Shown one piece after another: positions 1 through 6,486 of a stretch of 8,593 nucleotides of DNA (the stretch's first letter is position 1; each line of letters starts with the position of its first letter). A program made the translations under genes and the position numbers. The notes beneath the pieces are model-generated. The model was not told the DNA's origin. It did not search any database and worked only from the letters and a program-made list of their open reading frames with translations. The DNA is taken from the NCBI GenBank assembly GCA_021796055.1, contig JAJYOS010000224.1, positions 1-8,593 on the forward strand, read 5' to 3'. Source of the stretch: Bacteroidota bacterium (lineage in GTDB: Bacteria > Bacteroidota > Kryptoniia > Kryptoniales > JAKASW01).

Positions 1-1788
1 GGAGTCGACCTTATTGAAGAAGTCGTCCGCAACTTTGTACGCCCTTCCGATTTCGAAAAATTTCATATTCTTCAGACCGTAAGACATGTTGAGTTTGACC
101 GTCTGGAGCGCGCCAATAAGAAGCGAGGTTCTCATGGCTGCCATGTCTTCACTGATCGGGTTGGAAAGCGTCACGAAGGATGAGTCGTGGAATCCTGCCA
201 GATCTGACGGCTGGAGTGAGTTCGTGACAATTTCATTGAAGCCTGCACCCGCGAGGAGCTCTCTCAATTCGTCCGTCTGAGTAAGGGCCCGAAATCTCGG
301 GTCGAAACTCAATCTTGTCTGGAATGAATCGGCGATTTTCTCGTACCCGTGGACGCGGCCGACTTCTTCAATAAGGTCGACTCCGCGTTCGATGTCTCCG
401 CGGAAAGTCGGAACTGCACAGATCAGCACCGTTTCGGATTTCTTGTCGCACGGGATCTCTATCGATTCGAGAATCCTCTTGATTTCGCCCGAAGCCAGTC
501 GCGTGCCGAGCAGCCGGTTCACCTGGTCGACGTGCAACTCGACTCTTCTCTGAAGAAATTTCCCGACGGCGACGTCGATTATGCCGGGGGCCAGCCTGCC
601 TCCTGAGGCTTCGACAATGATCTCCGACACTCTGTCAAGTGCGTGGATCGTCAGGTTAGGATCGACTCCGCGCTCGAACCTGTACGACGCTTCGGTAGAC
701 AGGCCAAGCTCTTTGGATGTCTTTCTGATCGAGGACGGGGTGAAGTTTGCACTCTCTATAAGTATGTCGGTCGTATCGTGGTTGATTTCACTGTTCATCC
801 CGCCCATCACTCCGGCGATCGCGACAATCTTTTCTTTGTCGCAGATCATCAGCATTTCAGGCGAGACGTTCCGCTCTTTTCCGTCGAGCGTAGTGAAGCT
901 GATTTCTTCTTTCCGCGGTCTGCGCACGACAATCTTGTGCCCCGCGATCAGCTTGAGGTCGAACGCGTGCAGCGGCTGGCCGAGTTCCATCATAACGTAG
1001 TTTGTGGCGTCCACCACATTGTTAATGGATCTCATCCCGATTCTCTCAACAAAATCCTTCAGCCATTTCGGTGAAGGCCCCACTCTGATCCCCCGGATAA
1101 CGCGTGCGGAATAGCGGGGACAGAGATCCTCCGCCACGACTTCCACCTTCGCCGATTCGTTGACCGGTCCGCCTTCTTCACGGAGCCGGGCTCTCCTCGG
1201 AATTAATTTCCTTGTGAAAGCGGAAGAAAGCTCTCTGGCAATACCGGCGTGAGAGAGGCAGTCTCCGCGATTCGGCGTCAGGCTAATCTCGAAAACCGTG
1301 TCGTCAATTCCCAGAAATTCCGCCAAAGGCGTTCCGACGACGGCATCTTCTCCGAATACCATGATTCCGCTCTTGTCTTCTCCGAGGCCGAGCTCATTCG
1401 CGGAACATATCATCCCCTCGGACTCTACACCGCGGATCGTCGCCTTAGTGAGCTGGAACGGCTTTCCATCGGGGTCATGCTGGTTGTGGGGAACCGTTGC
1501 GCCGACGAGGCCGACTGGTACCTTCTGTCCGGCAGCAACATTCGGTGCGCCGCAGACAATGCTTTTGACTTCTCCGCCGATATCGACTTTGCAAAGGCTC
1601 AGTTTGTCGGCGTTCGGGTGTTTTTCAACTTCCAGGACACTTCCGACGACGAATCCCTTGTACGTTCCCGAAGGATTCTCGAAAGATTCTACCTCGATGC
1701 CGAGCATGGTAAGACGTGAGGCGATATCCTCGTCGGAAATGTCCGTCAGGTCGACAAGCTGTTGCAGCCATTTGCGTGAAATCTTCAT
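1..1788 (-). CDS. pheT: Phenylalanyl-tRNA synthetase beta subunit, 3' end cut by window edge
   Basis: PheT pairs with PheS in the cytoplasmic alpha2beta2 enzyme that charges tRNA-Phe; the beta subunit binds tRNA and edits mischarged Tyr-tRNA-Phe. The reverse-strand frame is open for exactly 596 codons from the ATG at 1788 to base 1, so roughly the last 200 residues (end of the catalytic-like core and the anticodon-binding FDX-ACB domain) are missing. It begins MKISRKWLQQLV, the usual PheT N-terminus. Residues about 41-150 form the EMAP-II-like tRNA-binding domain (HPNADKLSLCKVD, then GMICSANELGLGED). The B3/B4 editing region follows (NNVVDATNYVMMELGQPLHAFD), then B5 and the start of the core (LIEEVGRVHGYEKI, TNSLQPS, LSNPISEDMAAMRTSLL, FFEIGRAY). 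The start lies 6 nt after the pheS stop and has only a weak purine stretch (CAGAG) before it, so it probably depends on coupling to pheS translation. Identity is secure. Confidence 0.96.
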   Translation of the reverse strand, partial: MKISRKWLQQLVDLTDISDEDIASRLTMLGIEVESFENPSGTYKGFVVGSVLEVEKHPNADKLSLCKVDIGGEVKSIVCGAPNVAAGQKVPVGLVGATVPHNQHDPDGKPFQLTKATIRGVESEGMICSANELGLGEDKSGIMVFGEDAVVGTPLAEFLGIDDTVFEISLTPNRGDCLSHAGIARELSSAFTRKLIPRRARLREEGGPVNESAKVEVVAEDLCPRYSARVIRGIRVGPSPKWLKDFVERIGMRSINNVVDATNYVMMELGQPLHAFDLKLIAGHKIVVRRPRKEEISFTTLDGKERNVSPEMLMICDKEKIVAIAGVMGGMNSEINHDTTDILIESANFTPSSIRKTSKELGLSTEASYRFERGVDPNLTIHALDRVSEIIVEASGGRLAPGIIDVAVGKFLQRRVELHVDQVNRLLGTRLASGEIKRILESIEIPCDKKSETVLICAVPTFRGDIERGVDLIEEVGRVHGYEKIADSFQTRLSFDPRFRALTQTDELRELLAGAGFNEIVTNSLQPSDLAGFHDSSFVTLSNPISEDMAAMRTSLLIGALQTVKLNMSYGLKNMKFFEIGRAYKVADDFFNKVDS

Positions 1789-1794
1789 CTCTGA

Positions 1795-2820
1795 TCAGAA
1801 TTGATTTAAGAAGCGGAGATCGTTTTCGAAAAACAGGCGGATGTCATCGATGCCGTAGCGCAGGATCGCCAGCCGGTCGATGCCCATTCCGAAAGCAAAG
1901 CCGCTCACCTCGTTTTCGTCATATTTCACCTGTTTGAAAACGTTGGGGTCGACCATTCCGCAGCCCATTATTTCGAGCCAACCGGAGTATTTGCAGATCC
2001 GGCAACCTTTACCGGCACAAAGAAAGCAGTTGACATCGACCTCGGCGCTCGGTTCCGTGAACGGGAAGAAGCTCGGTCTAAAACGGAGCTTCGCGTTTGC
2101 GTTGAAAAATTCCTTCACAAAATAGGAGATGGTTCCCTTGAGCTCGGCGAGCGAGACGTTCTTATCGACGTACAACCCCTCCACCTGGTGGAAGAGGCAG
2201 TAGCTCCTGGCGCTAATCGCCTCGTTGCGATAGACTCTGCCGGGCATGATGACTCTGACAGGCGGCTTGTTGTTTTCCATTACGCGGATCTGCACGCCTG
2301 AAGTGTGGGTGCGGAGCATGTACTTCCCTCCGTCACTCTTCACGAAGAATGTATCCTGCATATCTCTTGCCGGATGGTCCGGGGGGAAATTGAGTGCCTC
2401 GAAATTGTGGTAGTCGTCCTCTATCTCGGGTCCGTCCGCAATTCCGAAGCCGATGCCCGTGAAGATCCTCTTTATTTCCTCCGCCGTCTGGGTGAGGGGG
2501 TGTTTGCGTCCGATGTATCTCTTCCTGCCGGGAATTGAGAGATCGATCTTGCCGATGTCTGCGGCTTTGGCAGCGGTGATTTTCTGCCCGGCCGATTGGA
2601 ATTCCGCCTCGAGAAAATTTCGCAGCTCGTTGAGCGATTTCCCGATCGCAGGTTTTTCTTCCTTCGGGACTTCCTTCAGTCTTTCGAAGAGCTGTGCGAC
2701 CGACCCCTTCCTGGAAAGATATTGAAGCCTGAAATTCTCCGCGTCTTCCTGCGTCTTGAGCAGATTGAGCGAAGCGGTGGCCTCTTCTCTCAGCTTCAGA
2801 ATTTCTTCAAGCATTTCCAT
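1795..2820 (-). CDS. pheS: Phenylalanyl-tRNA synthetase alpha subunit
   Basis: PheS is the catalytic subunit of cytoplasmic PheRS and forms Phe-AMP and Phe-tRNA. From the ATG at 2820 it is 341 aa, normal for the family. An N-terminal coiled-coil region (about 1-90) is followed by the class II synthetase core. Motif 2 is at about 192-216 (MPGRVYRNE ... LFHQVEGL), motif 3 at about 307-321 ([15 protein letters not shown]), and the end is the typical [13 protein letters not shown]. Cysteines 265, 268, 273 and 276 form a paired CxxC/CxxC element before the [11 protein letters not shown] segment; a Zn role is inferred. The frame also extends upstream to a TTG at 2856, but the ATG at 2820 has a good Shine-Dalgarno (GAGGTGA, 11 nt upstream) and gives the family-like N-terminus. 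The gene follows rplT but is separated from it by a strong terminator and a new promoter candidate. Confidence 0.96.
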   Translation of the reverse strand: MEMLEEILKLREEATASLNLLKTQEDAENFRLQYLSRKGSVAQLFERLKEVPKEEKPAIGKSLNELRNFLEAEFQSAGQKITAAKAADIGKIDLSIPGRKRYIGRKHPLTQTAEEIKRIFTGIGFGIADGPEIEDDYHNFEALNFPPDHPARDMQDTFFVKSDGGKYMLRTHTSGVQIRVMENNKPPVRVIMPGRVYRNEAISARSYCLFHQVEGLYVDKNVSLAELKGTISYFVKEFFNANAKLRFRPSFFPFTEPSAEVDVNCFLCAGKGCRICKYSGWLEIMGCGMVDPNVFKQVKYDENEVSGFAFGMGIDRLAILRYGIDDIRLFFENDLRFLNQF

Positions 2821-2861
2821 TGCAAACGGTTTCACCTCGGAGGCGCTGAGACGCAAAGAAG

Positions 2862-2903
2862 AATCAGAACCTGATTATAAGAAACTCTACGCCTTCACGT
2901 CTT
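2862..2903 (-). promoter_or_regulatory. Candidate sigma-70 promoter for pheST, with a short inverted repeat at the start site
   Basis: On the minus strand a perfect TATAAT (2879-2874) lies 18 bp after AAGACG (2903-2898), which matches three of six -35 positions (GAC). Transcription would start near 2867, giving a leader of about 47 nt to the pheS ATG. The site lies directly downstream of the rplT terminator, where pheST would need a new promoter. A 6-bp inverted repeat, AATCAG-aac-CTGATT (2862-2876), overlaps the end of the -10 box and the predicted start; it could be an operator or an mRNA 5' hairpin. Support is the -10 match and the location only. Confidence 0.45.
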
Positions 2904-2925
2904 TGCGGTGTTATTTTTCCGGACA

Positions 2926-2978
2926 CAAAAAATCTTCCCGCGTTTCAGAAATACCGGCTTTCCGAACGCGGGAAGATT
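2926..2978 (-). terminator. Strong intrinsic terminator between rplT and pheS
   Basis: Read on the minus strand, AATCTTCCCGCGTT (2978-2965) pairs perfectly with AACGCGGGAAGATT (2944-2931). This gives a 14-bp stem with a 20-nt loop that has a small CGG/CCG sub-stem. Six consecutive U residues (2932-2927) follow at the 3' base. The stem starts only 3 nt after the rplT stop codon, so a ribosome finishing rplT would cover its 5' arm. It either ends the thrS-infC-rpmI-rplT message or meters read-through into pheST. Confidence 0.9.
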
Positions 2979-2981
2979 GGA

Positions 2982-3329
2982 TCAGTTAAAAGCGAATTGG
3001 ACGACTTGCTTGAACGTCTCCGGGTTGTTCGCGGCAAGGTCGGCCAGAACTTTCCTGTTTATCGAGACCTCTTTTTTCGCAAGTGCGGAGATCAGGCGGG
3101 AATAAGTGGTTCCGTTTTCCCGGGCTGCCGCGTTGATGCGGACTATCCACAGGCTCCGGAACTCGCGTTTCTTCTTCCGTCGGTCTCTATATGCGTGTTG
3201 AAGCGCTTTTTCGACATGATGTTTCGCAACAGTATGTACTTTGCTGCGTGCGCCCCAGTAGCCTTTAGCTAACTCAAGAGTCTTTTTTCGCCTTCTATGA
3301 GAAGCTACCTTGTTTCTTGCACGTGGCAT
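2982..3329 (-). CDS. rplT: 50S ribosomal protein L20
   Basis: L20 binds 23S rRNA early in 50S assembly and, in E. coli and Bacillus, also represses its own operon by binding leader RNA. The 115-aa product has the usual length and a highly basic N-terminal half ([28 protein letters not shown], split here only by description), then [18 protein letters not shown] and [14 protein letters not shown], which are diagnostic. The ATG at 3329 has GGAG nine nt upstream (AAGG closer in). It is 66 nt downstream of rpmI, the conserved L35-L20 pair. The C-terminus, [12 protein letters not shown], carries three Phe codons in the last 11 residues, unlike the usual Ala/Lys-rich end I recall, and lies just before the terminator. 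Confidence 0.97.
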   Translation of the reverse strand: MPRARNKVASHRRRKKTLELAKGYWGARSKVHTVAKHHVEKALQHAYRDRRKKKREFRSLWIVRINAAARENGTTYSRLISALAKKEVSINRKVLADLAANNPETFKQVVQFAFN

Positions 3330-3355
3330 TTTACCTTTTCTCCATTATCGATTAA

Positions 3356-3384
3356 AATATAACATTTTCGTGCTAAAGAGTCAC
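3356..3384 (-). promoter_or_regulatory. Candidate internal promoter upstream of rplT
   Basis: On the minus strand GTGACT (3384-3379, four of six -35 matches) is followed after 17 bp by TATATT (3361-3356, five of six -10 matches). Transcription would start near 3349, giving a leader of about 20 nt for rplT. The -35 region overlaps a 5-bp inverted repeat GAGTC/GACTC (3378-3397) that also covers the rpmI stop codon, so in read-through mRNA this spot could fold into a hairpin. A second source of L20, or an L20 leader element, is possible, but I cannot recognise an L20-binding fold. Confidence 0.35.
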
Positions 3385-3395
3385 GCCAGTCGGAC

Positions 3396-3590
3396 TCATT
3401 CGTTCAACATGCCGCGGACGCGGTTCACATCGGTCTTGTCCAGCACGCCTGCGTGGCGGAGGTGGCGTTTTCGCTTCCGCGTTTTGGACGTCAGGATATG
3501 GCTTCTGAAAGCTTTTTCCCTCAGGTATTTCCCGTTCGCTGTTCGCTTTATTCTCTTTGCCATTGCGCGATTTGTCTTCATCTTCGGCAT
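3396..3590 (-). CDS. rpmI: 50S ribosomal protein L35
   Basis: This small basic protein of the large ribosomal subunit is 64 aa, the family norm. It begins [17 protein letters not shown] and contains [19 protein letters not shown] and the [16 protein letters not shown] stretch typical of L35. The ATG at 3590 is separated from the infC stop codon by a single base. Its Shine-Dalgarno (AAAGGAG, 8 nt before the ATG) is formed by the last codons of infC (Ala-Lys-Glu-Asn-stop), so the two genes are almost certainly translationally coupled. rplT follows 66 nt downstream. Confidence 0.97.
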   Translation of the reverse strand: MPKMKTNRAMAKRIKRTANGKYLREKAFRSHILTSKTRKRKRHLRHAGVLDKTDVNRVRGMLNE

Positions 3591-3591
3591 T

Positions 3592-4152
3592 TCAATTCTC
3601 CTTTGCCTCTTTTTGCTTGGGTTCGGCCGCTTTCTTCCTGCTCTTGTCGGGAGCTATGATGACCGCCATATTTTTTCCTTCCAACTTGGCCTTCTGTTCG
3701 ACCTTCCCGACTTCCGTAAGGAATTCAACGAATTTGTTCAGGAGCTCCTCTCCATGGGCCGCGTAGGTGATCTCCCGTCCCTTGAAATGAACGGTCCCTT
3801 TCACTTTGTGACCCTGTTCGAGGAATTCCTTGGCGTGTCTCGCCTTGAACAAAAAATCGTGTTCGTCGGTATTAGGATGAAACCTGATCTCCTTTAATTG
3901 AGCCGACGATTGTCCTTTGGTCTTGGCTTTTTCTTTCTTCGTAACCTCGTACATGTACTTGCCGTAATCGACCAGCTTGCAGACCGGCGGGTTCGAGGTC
4001 GGAACTATTTCGACGAGGTCGAGACCCCTGGTCTCCGCGAGCTTCAGAGCCTCGCGCGGCTGCATGACGCCGAGTTGTTTGCCGTCGGAATCAATGACGC
4101 GTATGTTTGCCGCTCTGATGTCGCTGTTGATCCTGAGTTTTGGTGTGTTGAT
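3592..4152 (-). CDS. infC: Translation initiation factor IF-3, probable AUC start codon
   Basis: IF3 binds the 30S subunit, prevents premature 50S joining and proofreads the start codon. The product is 186 aa if read from the ATC at 4152. It begins (M)[20 protein letters not shown], matching the conserved IF3 N-terminal domain, then [24 protein letters not shown], the basic linker, and the C-terminal domain ([28 protein letters not shown]). The first in-frame ATG, at 4065, would delete about 29 residues of the conserved N-domain. No ATG, GTG, TTG or CTG lies in frame between 4065 and the upstream in-frame stop at 4177-4179. The ATC has a good Shine-Dalgarno, AGGAGA, with 7 nt between AGGAG and the start. 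Non-AUG infC starts are known (AUU in E. coli, AUC in Myxococcus xanthus) and let IF3 repress its own translation. The thrS stop codon overlaps the Shine-Dalgarno. Confidence 0.95.
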   Translation of the reverse strand: MNTPKLRINSDIRAANIRVIDSDGKQLGVMQPREALKLAETRGLDLVEIVPTSNPPVCKLVDYGKYMYEVTKKEKAKTKGQSSAQLKEIRFHPNTDEHDFLFKARHAKEFLEQGHKVKGTVHFKGREITYAAHGEELLNKFVEFLTEVGKVEQKAKLEGKNMAVIIAPDKSRKKAAEPKQKEAKEN

Positions 4153-4165
4153 AGGCGGTCTCCTA
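4150..4165 (-). promoter_or_regulatory. infC ribosome binding site overlapping the thrS stop codon
   Basis: The minus strand reads TAGGAGACCGCCTATC from 4165 to 4150. TAG ends thrS, AGGAG (4164-4160) is the Shine-Dalgarno, and ATC (4152-4150) is the proposed infC start with a 7-nt spacer. This site decides the infC start, because no canonical start codon is available in frame. The overlap implies coupling between thrS termination and infC initiation. Confidence 0.8.
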
Positions 4166-6064
4166 TTTTTTTTCCACTATTTCCTTTGTTAGGCTTGAAA
4201 CAAACTCCTGAAGCTGCCGGGCTCCCTTGTCTCCTTCGCGGTGTTTTCGGACCGAGACGGTGCCGGATTCCTTTTCCTTCTGTCCCACAATCAACATGTA
4301 CGGGACTTTCTTCGTTTCCCATTCGCGGATCTTGTAGCCGACTTTCTCGTTGCGATCGTCAAGCTCAGCTCTGACGTTCCGCTCTTTCAGTGCTTCCACA
4401 ACCGACTTCGCATAATCGATGAAGCTGTCTGTTATGGGAAGAACCGCGACCTGGACGGGCGATAGCCATGTCGGGAAGGCGCCCGCGAAATGCTCGGTGA
4501 TGATTCCCACGAACCGTTCGAACGACCCGAAGACCGCGCGATGTATCGCCACGGGACGTTTCGCCTGGCCGTCCACATCTATATATGTCAGATCAAACCT
4601 CTCGGGGAGCATCACGAAATCGAGTTGGATCGTGGCTACCTGCCAGTCCCGCCCGAGGGCATCCTTGATTTGTATGTCTATCTTGGGTCCGTAGAAGGCG
4701 CCGTCTTTTTCCTTTACACCATACTTGATGCCGTTCTGTTCCAATGCCTGTCTCAGTGCGCCCTCAGCCTGTTCCCACAGCTTCGGATCGCCCATTGCGT
4801 CGTCAGGCCTGGTGGAGAGCTTGAAAGAAACCTCGAATTTGAACAGGCCGTAGACACGTCTGATGAGGCCGATCAGATCGTTGATTTCCGGCAGGATCTG
4901 GTCTGGGCGGCAGTAAATGTGTGCGTCGTCCATCGTTATCTGACGCACGCGGAACATACCGCCGAGCGCGCCGGAAATCTCGTTGCGATGAAGACGTCCG
5001 ATCTCCGAATAGCGCAGAGGCAGATCGCGGTAGCTTCTTACTTTGTGCCGGTAAACATATGTGCTTTCAGGACAATTCATCGGCTTGAGTGAATATGTTT
5101 CCTCTTCGACGTTGAGGATGAACATGTTCTCTTTATAGTGACCCCAGTGTCCCGATTGTTCCCACAAATCTTTTTTGACCAGCATCGGCGTCGAGATCTC
5201 GTCGTAATTCAGCTTGTCGAGTTCTTCACGTATGAATTTCTCCAGCTCCCTGAAGATGATCATCCCTTTCGGCAGCCAGAATGGCGCGCCCGGCGCGACA
5301 TCGTGGAAGACGAAGAGCTCAAGCTCACGCCCGAGCTTCCTATGATCGCGCAACTTTGCTTCCTCGAGCATCTTGAGGTGGTCCTCAAGCATCTTCTTTT
5401 TCGGGAAGGAGACACCGTAGACTCGCTGCAGCATCTTGTTCTTGCTGTCGCCTCTCCAGTAAGCGCCGCTGGTACCCAGGAGCTTGAAATATTTCAGCTT
5501 GCCCGCCGCAGGGACATGAGGTCCGCGGCAGAGGTCGGTAAAATCGCCCTCGCTGTAGAAAGTTATAGTCCCGTCGAGAGCGCCGATGATTTCGACTTTG
5601 TATGGATCCTTTTTCCCCTTGAAGAATTTCAGAGCATCGTCTTTCTGAATCACCTTTCTCACGAAAGGGTCATTCCGCTCCGCGATCTCATGCATCTTTT
5701 GCTCGATCGCCTCGAGATCGGCCGGCGAGAGAGTCTTGTCTATGTCGATATCGTAATAAAAGCCGTCGTCTATTGCCGGCCCTACGCCGAATTTAGCTTC
5801 CGGAAACAGCGACTGGACCGCATGTGCCATGAGGTGCGAGCTGCTGTGCCAGTATACCTCTTTCCCCTCCGGGTCGTCGAAGGTGAGGAACCGTAATTCG
5901 CAGTCGATATTTATGGGCGTGTTGAGGTCTGACACCTTACCGTTGATCTTTGCGGCGAGTGCGTCTTCAGCCAGCGACCTGCTAATTCTTCTGGCTATCT
6001 CCGCCGCCGGGGTGGACGGCTCGACTTCAATGACCGATTTGTCCGGTAACGTTACTTTTGGCAT
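4163..6064 (-). CDS. thrS: Threonyl-tRNA synthetase
   Basis: This cytoplasmic class II synthetase charges tRNA-Thr and edits Ser-tRNA-Thr. It is 633 aa, close to the 642 of E. coli. Residues 1-62 are the TGS domain. Residues about 63-225 are the editing domain, with H73/H77 (HSSSH) and C179/H183 (CRGPH), all four catalytic-site residues present. The catalytic core has motif 2 at about 351-385 (RYSEIGRLHRNE ... DDAHIYC) and motif 3 at about 504-526 (VAIHRAVFGSFERF). The Zn ligands expected from the E. coli structure are present as C331, H382 and H508. The anticodon-binding domain follows from about 535 (VQVAVLPI ... RAELDDRNEKVGYKIRE). MNCPES replaces the common MNCPGH. The ATG at 6064 has no recognisable Shine-Dalgarno; the preceding 20 nt are A/T-rich. 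It is the first protein gene of the unit and overlaps the infC ribosome site at its end. Confidence 0.97.
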   Translation of the reverse strand: MPKVTLPDKSVIEVEPSTPAAEIARRISRSLAEDALAAKINGKVSDLNTPINIDCELRFLTFDDPEGKEVYWHSSSHLMAHAVQSLFPEAKFGVGPAIDDGFYYDIDIDKTLSPADLEAIEQKMHEIAERNDPFVRKVIQKDDALKFFKGKKDPYKVEIIGALDGTITFYSEGDFTDLCRGPHVPAAGKLKYFKLLGTSGAYWRGDSKNKMLQRVYGVSFPKKKMLEDHLKMLEEAKLRDHRKLGRELELFVFHDVAPGAPFWLPKGMIIFRELEKFIREELDKLNYDEISTPMLVKKDLWEQSGHWGHYKENMFILNVEEETYSLKPMNCPESTYVYRHKVRSYRDLPLRYSEIGRLHRNEISGALGGMFRVRQITMDDAHIYCRPDQILPEINDLIGLIRRVYGLFKFEVSFKLSTRPDDAMGDPKLWEQAEGALRQALEQNGIKYGVKEKDGAFYGPKIDIQIKDALGRDWQVATIQLDFVMLPERFDLTYIDVDGQAKRPVAIHRAVFGSFERFVGIITEHFAGAFPTWLSPVQVAVLPITDSFIDYAKSVVEALKERNVRAELDDRNEKVGYKIREWETKKVPYMLIVGQKEKESGTVSVRKHREGDKGARQLQEFVSSLTKEIVEKK

Positions 6065-6271
6065 AATGGATTATTCATTTAATAACAAAAAATCGGAGGA
6101 TGCTCCGATTCTTGAGGAACCAAACTCCGGCGATTTCTTCCGATAATTACCGACTTGTTTTGCTCTCAATTTTCTGGAACTTACTTCCTGTTGAACTGAC
6201 TATGAAATTCGTACCTGTCGATCCACGCAAAGCGGGACGGCTCTACCGGTCAGGCACGGTCTCACTTTCCG
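6065..6271 (-). promoter_or_regulatory. thrS leader / gap between tRNA-Val and thrS
   Basis: About 207 nt separate the 3' end of tRNA-Val from the thrS ATG. Three things are visible on the minus strand. A small hairpin, CACGG/CCGTG with a 9-nt loop, follows the tRNA directly. A weak promoter-like pair is TTGCGT, 17 bp, TTTCAT, with plus-strand limits 6206-6234; TTGAGA near 6168 lacks a well-spaced -10. The terminator-like hairpin described separately ends about 20 nt before the ATG. No T-box consensus, specifier stem or leader ORF rich in Thr codons is recognisable. thrS may be transcribed from a promoter within this gap or by read-through from the tRNA promoter. Confidence 0.45.
6084..6113 (-). 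terminator. Intrinsic terminator or attenuator just before thrS
   Basis: On the minus strand AATCGGAG (6110-6103) and CTCCGATT (6098-6091) form an 8-bp perfect stem closed by the tetraloop CATC. With flanking A/U and G-U pairs it can extend to 11 bp. It is followed by UUUU-G-UU (6090-6084). It could simply end the upstream tRNA transcript, but only about 20 nt remain before the thrS ATG, too little for a separate promoter. Messages reaching thrS must therefore pass through this hairpin, which makes an attenuator role likely. Confidence 0.75.
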
Positions 6272-6367
6272 TGGGCGATAGAGGATTCGAACCTCTGACC
6301 TCTACAATGTCAATGTAGCGCTCTAAACCAACTGAGCTAATCGCCCCTGAGCGATTCGGACCGTGCC
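6253..6367. repeat. 9-bp inverted repeat enclosing tRNA-Val
   Basis: Plus-strand GGCACGGTC at 6253-6261 and GACCGTGCC at 6359-6367 are perfect inverted copies flanking the tRNA-Val gene. On the minus-strand transcript the 5' arm includes the last bases and discriminator of tRNA-Leu, and the 3' arm lies about 10 nt past the tRNA-Val end. The pair could close a stem around tRNA-Val in the precursor. Confidence 0.6.
6272..6346 (-). tRNA. tRNA-Val (anticodon GAC)
   Basis: The 75-nt gene, including discriminator base A at 6272, folds into a complete cloverleaf. The acceptor stem GGGCGAT/ATCGCCC is fully paired over 7 bp. The D arm is GCTC...GAGC, the anticodon stem is CTACA/TGTAG with loop TTGACAT (anticodon GAC, reading GUC and GUU), and the T arm is AGAGG-TTCGAAT-CCTCT. 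CCA is not encoded (the bases after the discriminator are CGG), so a CCA-adding enzyme is needed. It lies 17 nt downstream of tRNA-Leu on the same strand and almost certainly shares its transcript. Confidence 0.97.
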
Positions 6368-6449
6368 GAGGGCGGGACTTGAACCCGCACGGCCCTTTGG
6401 GGCCAAAGGATTTTAAGTCCTTCGCGTCTACCAATTCCGCCACCCCGGC
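6364..6449 (-). tRNA. tRNA-Leu (anticodon UAA)
   Basis: This 86-nt type II tRNA includes discriminator A at 6364. The acceptor stem GCCGGGG/CCTCGGC has one G-U pair, the anticodon stem AAGGA/TCCTT has loop CTTAAAA (anticodon TAA, reading UUA and UUG), and the long variable arm (GGCCCCAAAGGGCC region) is typical of Leu. The T arm is GCGGG-TTCAAGT-CCCGC. CCA is not encoded. A good promoter lies directly upstream, and tRNA-Val follows after 17 nt, so the pair forms a short tRNA operon upstream of thrS. Confidence 0.97.
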
Positions 6450-6450
6450 T

Positions 6451-6486
6451 TTAACCAGCCTAAGGCTCGGCAGATTTGCTGGTTAA
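6451..6486. repeat. 9-bp palindrome between the tRNA promoter and tRNA-Leu
   Basis: TTAACCAGC at 6451-6459 and GCTGGTTAA at 6478-6486 are perfect inverted copies separated by 18 bp. One arm runs from the end of the -10 box to the predicted transcription start; the other ends one base before tRNA-Leu. Because most of the first arm should not be transcribed, a DNA operator fits better than an RNA hairpin, but no binder is identified. Confidence 0.6.

Noticed and set aside
643..1719. Several plus-strand open frames of 140-170 codons
   Set aside because: They are shadows of pheT, whose reverse-strand frame is open throughout and matches the family from end to end.
2863..2926. A 20-codon GTG-started frame with two Phe codons between the rplT terminator and pheS, as a pheM-like leader peptide
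   Set aside because: It has no ribosome site, overlaps the pheST promoter candidate, and no terminator hairpin follows it before pheS.
4044..4322. Minus-strand 92-codon frame bridging thrS and infC
   Set aside because: It runs out of frame through the ends of two certain genes and has no family features.
5138..5896. Open frame of 252 codons on the plus strand
   Set aside because: It lies wholly antisense to thrS, whose protein is unmistakable; the antisense product resembles no family.
6065..6271. T-box riboswitch upstream of thrS
   Set aside because: The conserved T-box bulge sequence and a stem I specifier loop with a Thr codon were looked for and not found.
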